7,557 nucleotides of DNA from CAZSPL01 sp964608735 (lineage in GTDB: Bacteria; JAJVIF01; JAPKYR01; CAZSPL01), in contig CAZSPL010000196.1 in assembly GCA_964608735.1 (NCBI GenBank), positions 1-7,557 of the forward strand. The letters run 5' to 3'. The position numbers were made by a program, and so were the translations under genes. Below, piece by piece: positions 6,614 through 7,557 of the stretch (within the stretch, counting starts at the first letter, position 1; each line of letters begins with the position of its first letter). The notes below the pieces were generated by a model. It did no database searches. It saw only the letters and a list, made by a program, of their open reading frames with translations, and had not been told where the DNA came from.

Positions 6614-7555
6614 CTACAGAATAATCTTCAGCCCGTCATCATTTTCGGCGGCGTAGAGGAATTCGCCGTCGTAATACATGCCGTCCGGGCCGTCGGTATA
6701 TACGGTGCCGACGTGGTCCAGGCTGTCGAAATCGGTCCAGTCCACCGTCCACACGGCATCGGGAAATCGCCCGAGGAAGACATACTGCTCATCGCGCACC
6801 GCCACGCCGGAGCCGTAGCCGCCGGAGAAATTGAGCGTGCCTTCCCTGAATGCGTTCGGCGGGTCGGTGATGTTCACCACGTAAAGCCGGTGGCTCCACC
6901 AGTTGGTGACAAGGGCATAGTTGCCGTACAACGTGAGTTCATATGTGTAGTTATTCAGCGTGAGTGTCTTCACGACGGCCGGGTTTTCGGGGTCGGTCGC
7001 GTCGACAACCTTGAATCCCGAGGAAGATGTGGTGCAGTACGCATAGCCGTCGCGCGCGGAAATGCCGTAGATGCCCTGGTTGTAACCGAGGGAGCACTGG
7101 CCGAGGAATACCGGCGCGGATGGAATGGACACATCGAGCACCTGCAAATGGCCCGAGTAGTCGCCCACGTAACAGGCGTCGCCGTCGACGAAAACATCCA
7201 GCGCGGTGATGCCGGTGTATTGCCCGACGAGCTCCGGTCCTCCGGTGGCATCCGGGTCGATGATGGAAACCCCATCCGCGCTCGCCGCATACACCAGGTC
7301 CTGGTCCTCGTAATACTGGATACCGTAACATTCCGTCAGCGGGTATGAATCGACCGCGACCGGGTCGGTGGGGTCGTTGCAGTCGACGATATATACGTCA
7401 TCGCCGCATGCGAGGTATGCGATTTTATCATGCACCCAGACTTCCCATGCATCGCCGGGAAGGTCGAGTTCGCCGATGATCTCCGGGTTCTCCGGGTCGG
7501 CGACGCCGTTGGGGATGCCTTCGAGCCAGACCAGGTTGTCATCCTCGTTCCCGAT
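6614..7555 (-). repeat. Direct repeat copy B: FN3 tail plus propeller coding segment
   Basis: Counterpart of 930-1877, in the same orientation and separated from it by the protease body and the abiE module. Nucleotide similarity is evident but interrupted by many substitutions, mostly silent, which indicates an old duplication. Confidence 0.85.
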
Positions 7556-7557
7556 GG
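6614..7557 (-). CDS. C-terminal part of a second FN3/propeller secreted protein, probably a protease paralogue
   Basis: The frame is open from the right edge to the TAG at 6614-6616, giving 313 visible residues with the N-terminus outside the window. A GTG at 7433-7435 is internal, because the homologous sequence (GNEDDN, NPEIIGELDLPGDAWEVW) continues upstream in the same frame. The visible part matches the end of the FN3-like domain and all seven propeller blades of the protease at 930-4517, with about 60-65% identity by eye. Shared landmarks are CYGIQYY, NQGIYGI, ATDPENP, KTLTL, ALVTNWW and a C-terminal LYAAEN...GLKIIL. By analogy the missing part probably holds a subtilase domain and a secretion signal, but this is inference. 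The first blade is one residue shorter (CGDDVYIVD against SGDAGISIVD). It ends at its own strong terminator, so it is not co-transcribed with abiE by default. Confidence 0.88.
   Translation of the reverse strand, partial: IGNEDDNLVWLEGIPNGVADPENPEIIGELDLPGDAWEVWVHDKIAYLACGDDVYIVDCNDPTDPVAVDSYPLTECYGIQYYEDQDLVYAASADGVSIIDPDATGGPELVGQYTGITALDVFVDGDACYVGDYSGHLQVLDVSIPSAPVFLGQCSLGYNQGIYGISARDGYAYCTTSSSGFKVVDATDPENPAVVKTLTLNNYTYELTLYGNYALVTNWWSHRLYVVNITDPPNAFREGTLNFSGGYGSGVAVRDEQYVFLGRFPDAVWTVDWTDFDSLDHVGTVYTDGPDGMYYDGEFLYAAENDDGLKIIL

Noticed and set aside
6587..7348. Plus-strand open frame of 253 codons
   Set aside because: It is antisense to the second propeller and starts inside the terminator-proximal spacer with no convincing ribosome binding site. 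It is explained as a shadow of the coding minus strand.
1..7557. CRISPR arrays, tRNA or rRNA genes, insertion sequences, integrases
   Set aside because: No regularly spaced repeats, tRNA-like cloverleaf, rRNA segment, transposase or recombinase motif was seen on either strand.

Overview
The window looks like draft or metagenome-assembled bacterial DNA: it carries a 10-N scaffold gap. Every gene I can support is on the minus strand, so transcription runs from high to low coordinates. A lipoprotein signal peptide followed by a large secreted protease suggests a diderm, free-living environmental bacterium. LVIVD-type propeller proteins on secreted proteases are seen in several poorly cultured phyla. 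I cannot name the taxon from sequence alone.

Layout from right to left in the direction of transcription. (1) 7557-6614: the C-terminal part of a secreted protein ending in a seven-bladed LVIVD-like beta-propeller; its N-terminus lies off the right edge. An intrinsic terminator follows (6558-6586). (2) 6603-6349: a regulatory region with a near-consensus sigma-70 promoter whose -35 to -10 interval is filled by a 12+1+12 palindrome, plus a degenerate second copy about 79 bp upstream. (3) 6348-4553: a complete abiEi-abiEii pair, a type IV toxin-antitoxin / abortive-infection module with start and stop codons overlapping. The toxin gene contains the N gap, and its flanks suggest that no sequence is actually missing. 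(4) 4517-930: a complete 1195-residue subtilisin-like (S8) lipoprotein with propeptide, catalytic domain, beta-rich domains, a fibronectin-III-like domain and a C-terminal propeller clearly paralogous to item 1. (5) 829-1: the 5' part of an unrecognised, lower-GC gene for a protein with one N-terminal membrane segment; it is open for 276 codons and runs off the left edge.

The two propeller genes are probably tandem paralogues that would otherwise be neighbours. The abiE module sits between them with lower GC (about 47% against roughly 58-60% by eye) and its own promoter, operator and upstream terminator boundary, consistent with an inserted defence cassette. The protease lipoprotein probably acts at the cell surface or in the periplasm. 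AbiE acts in the cytoplasm, and I see no functional link between it and the proteases beyond position.
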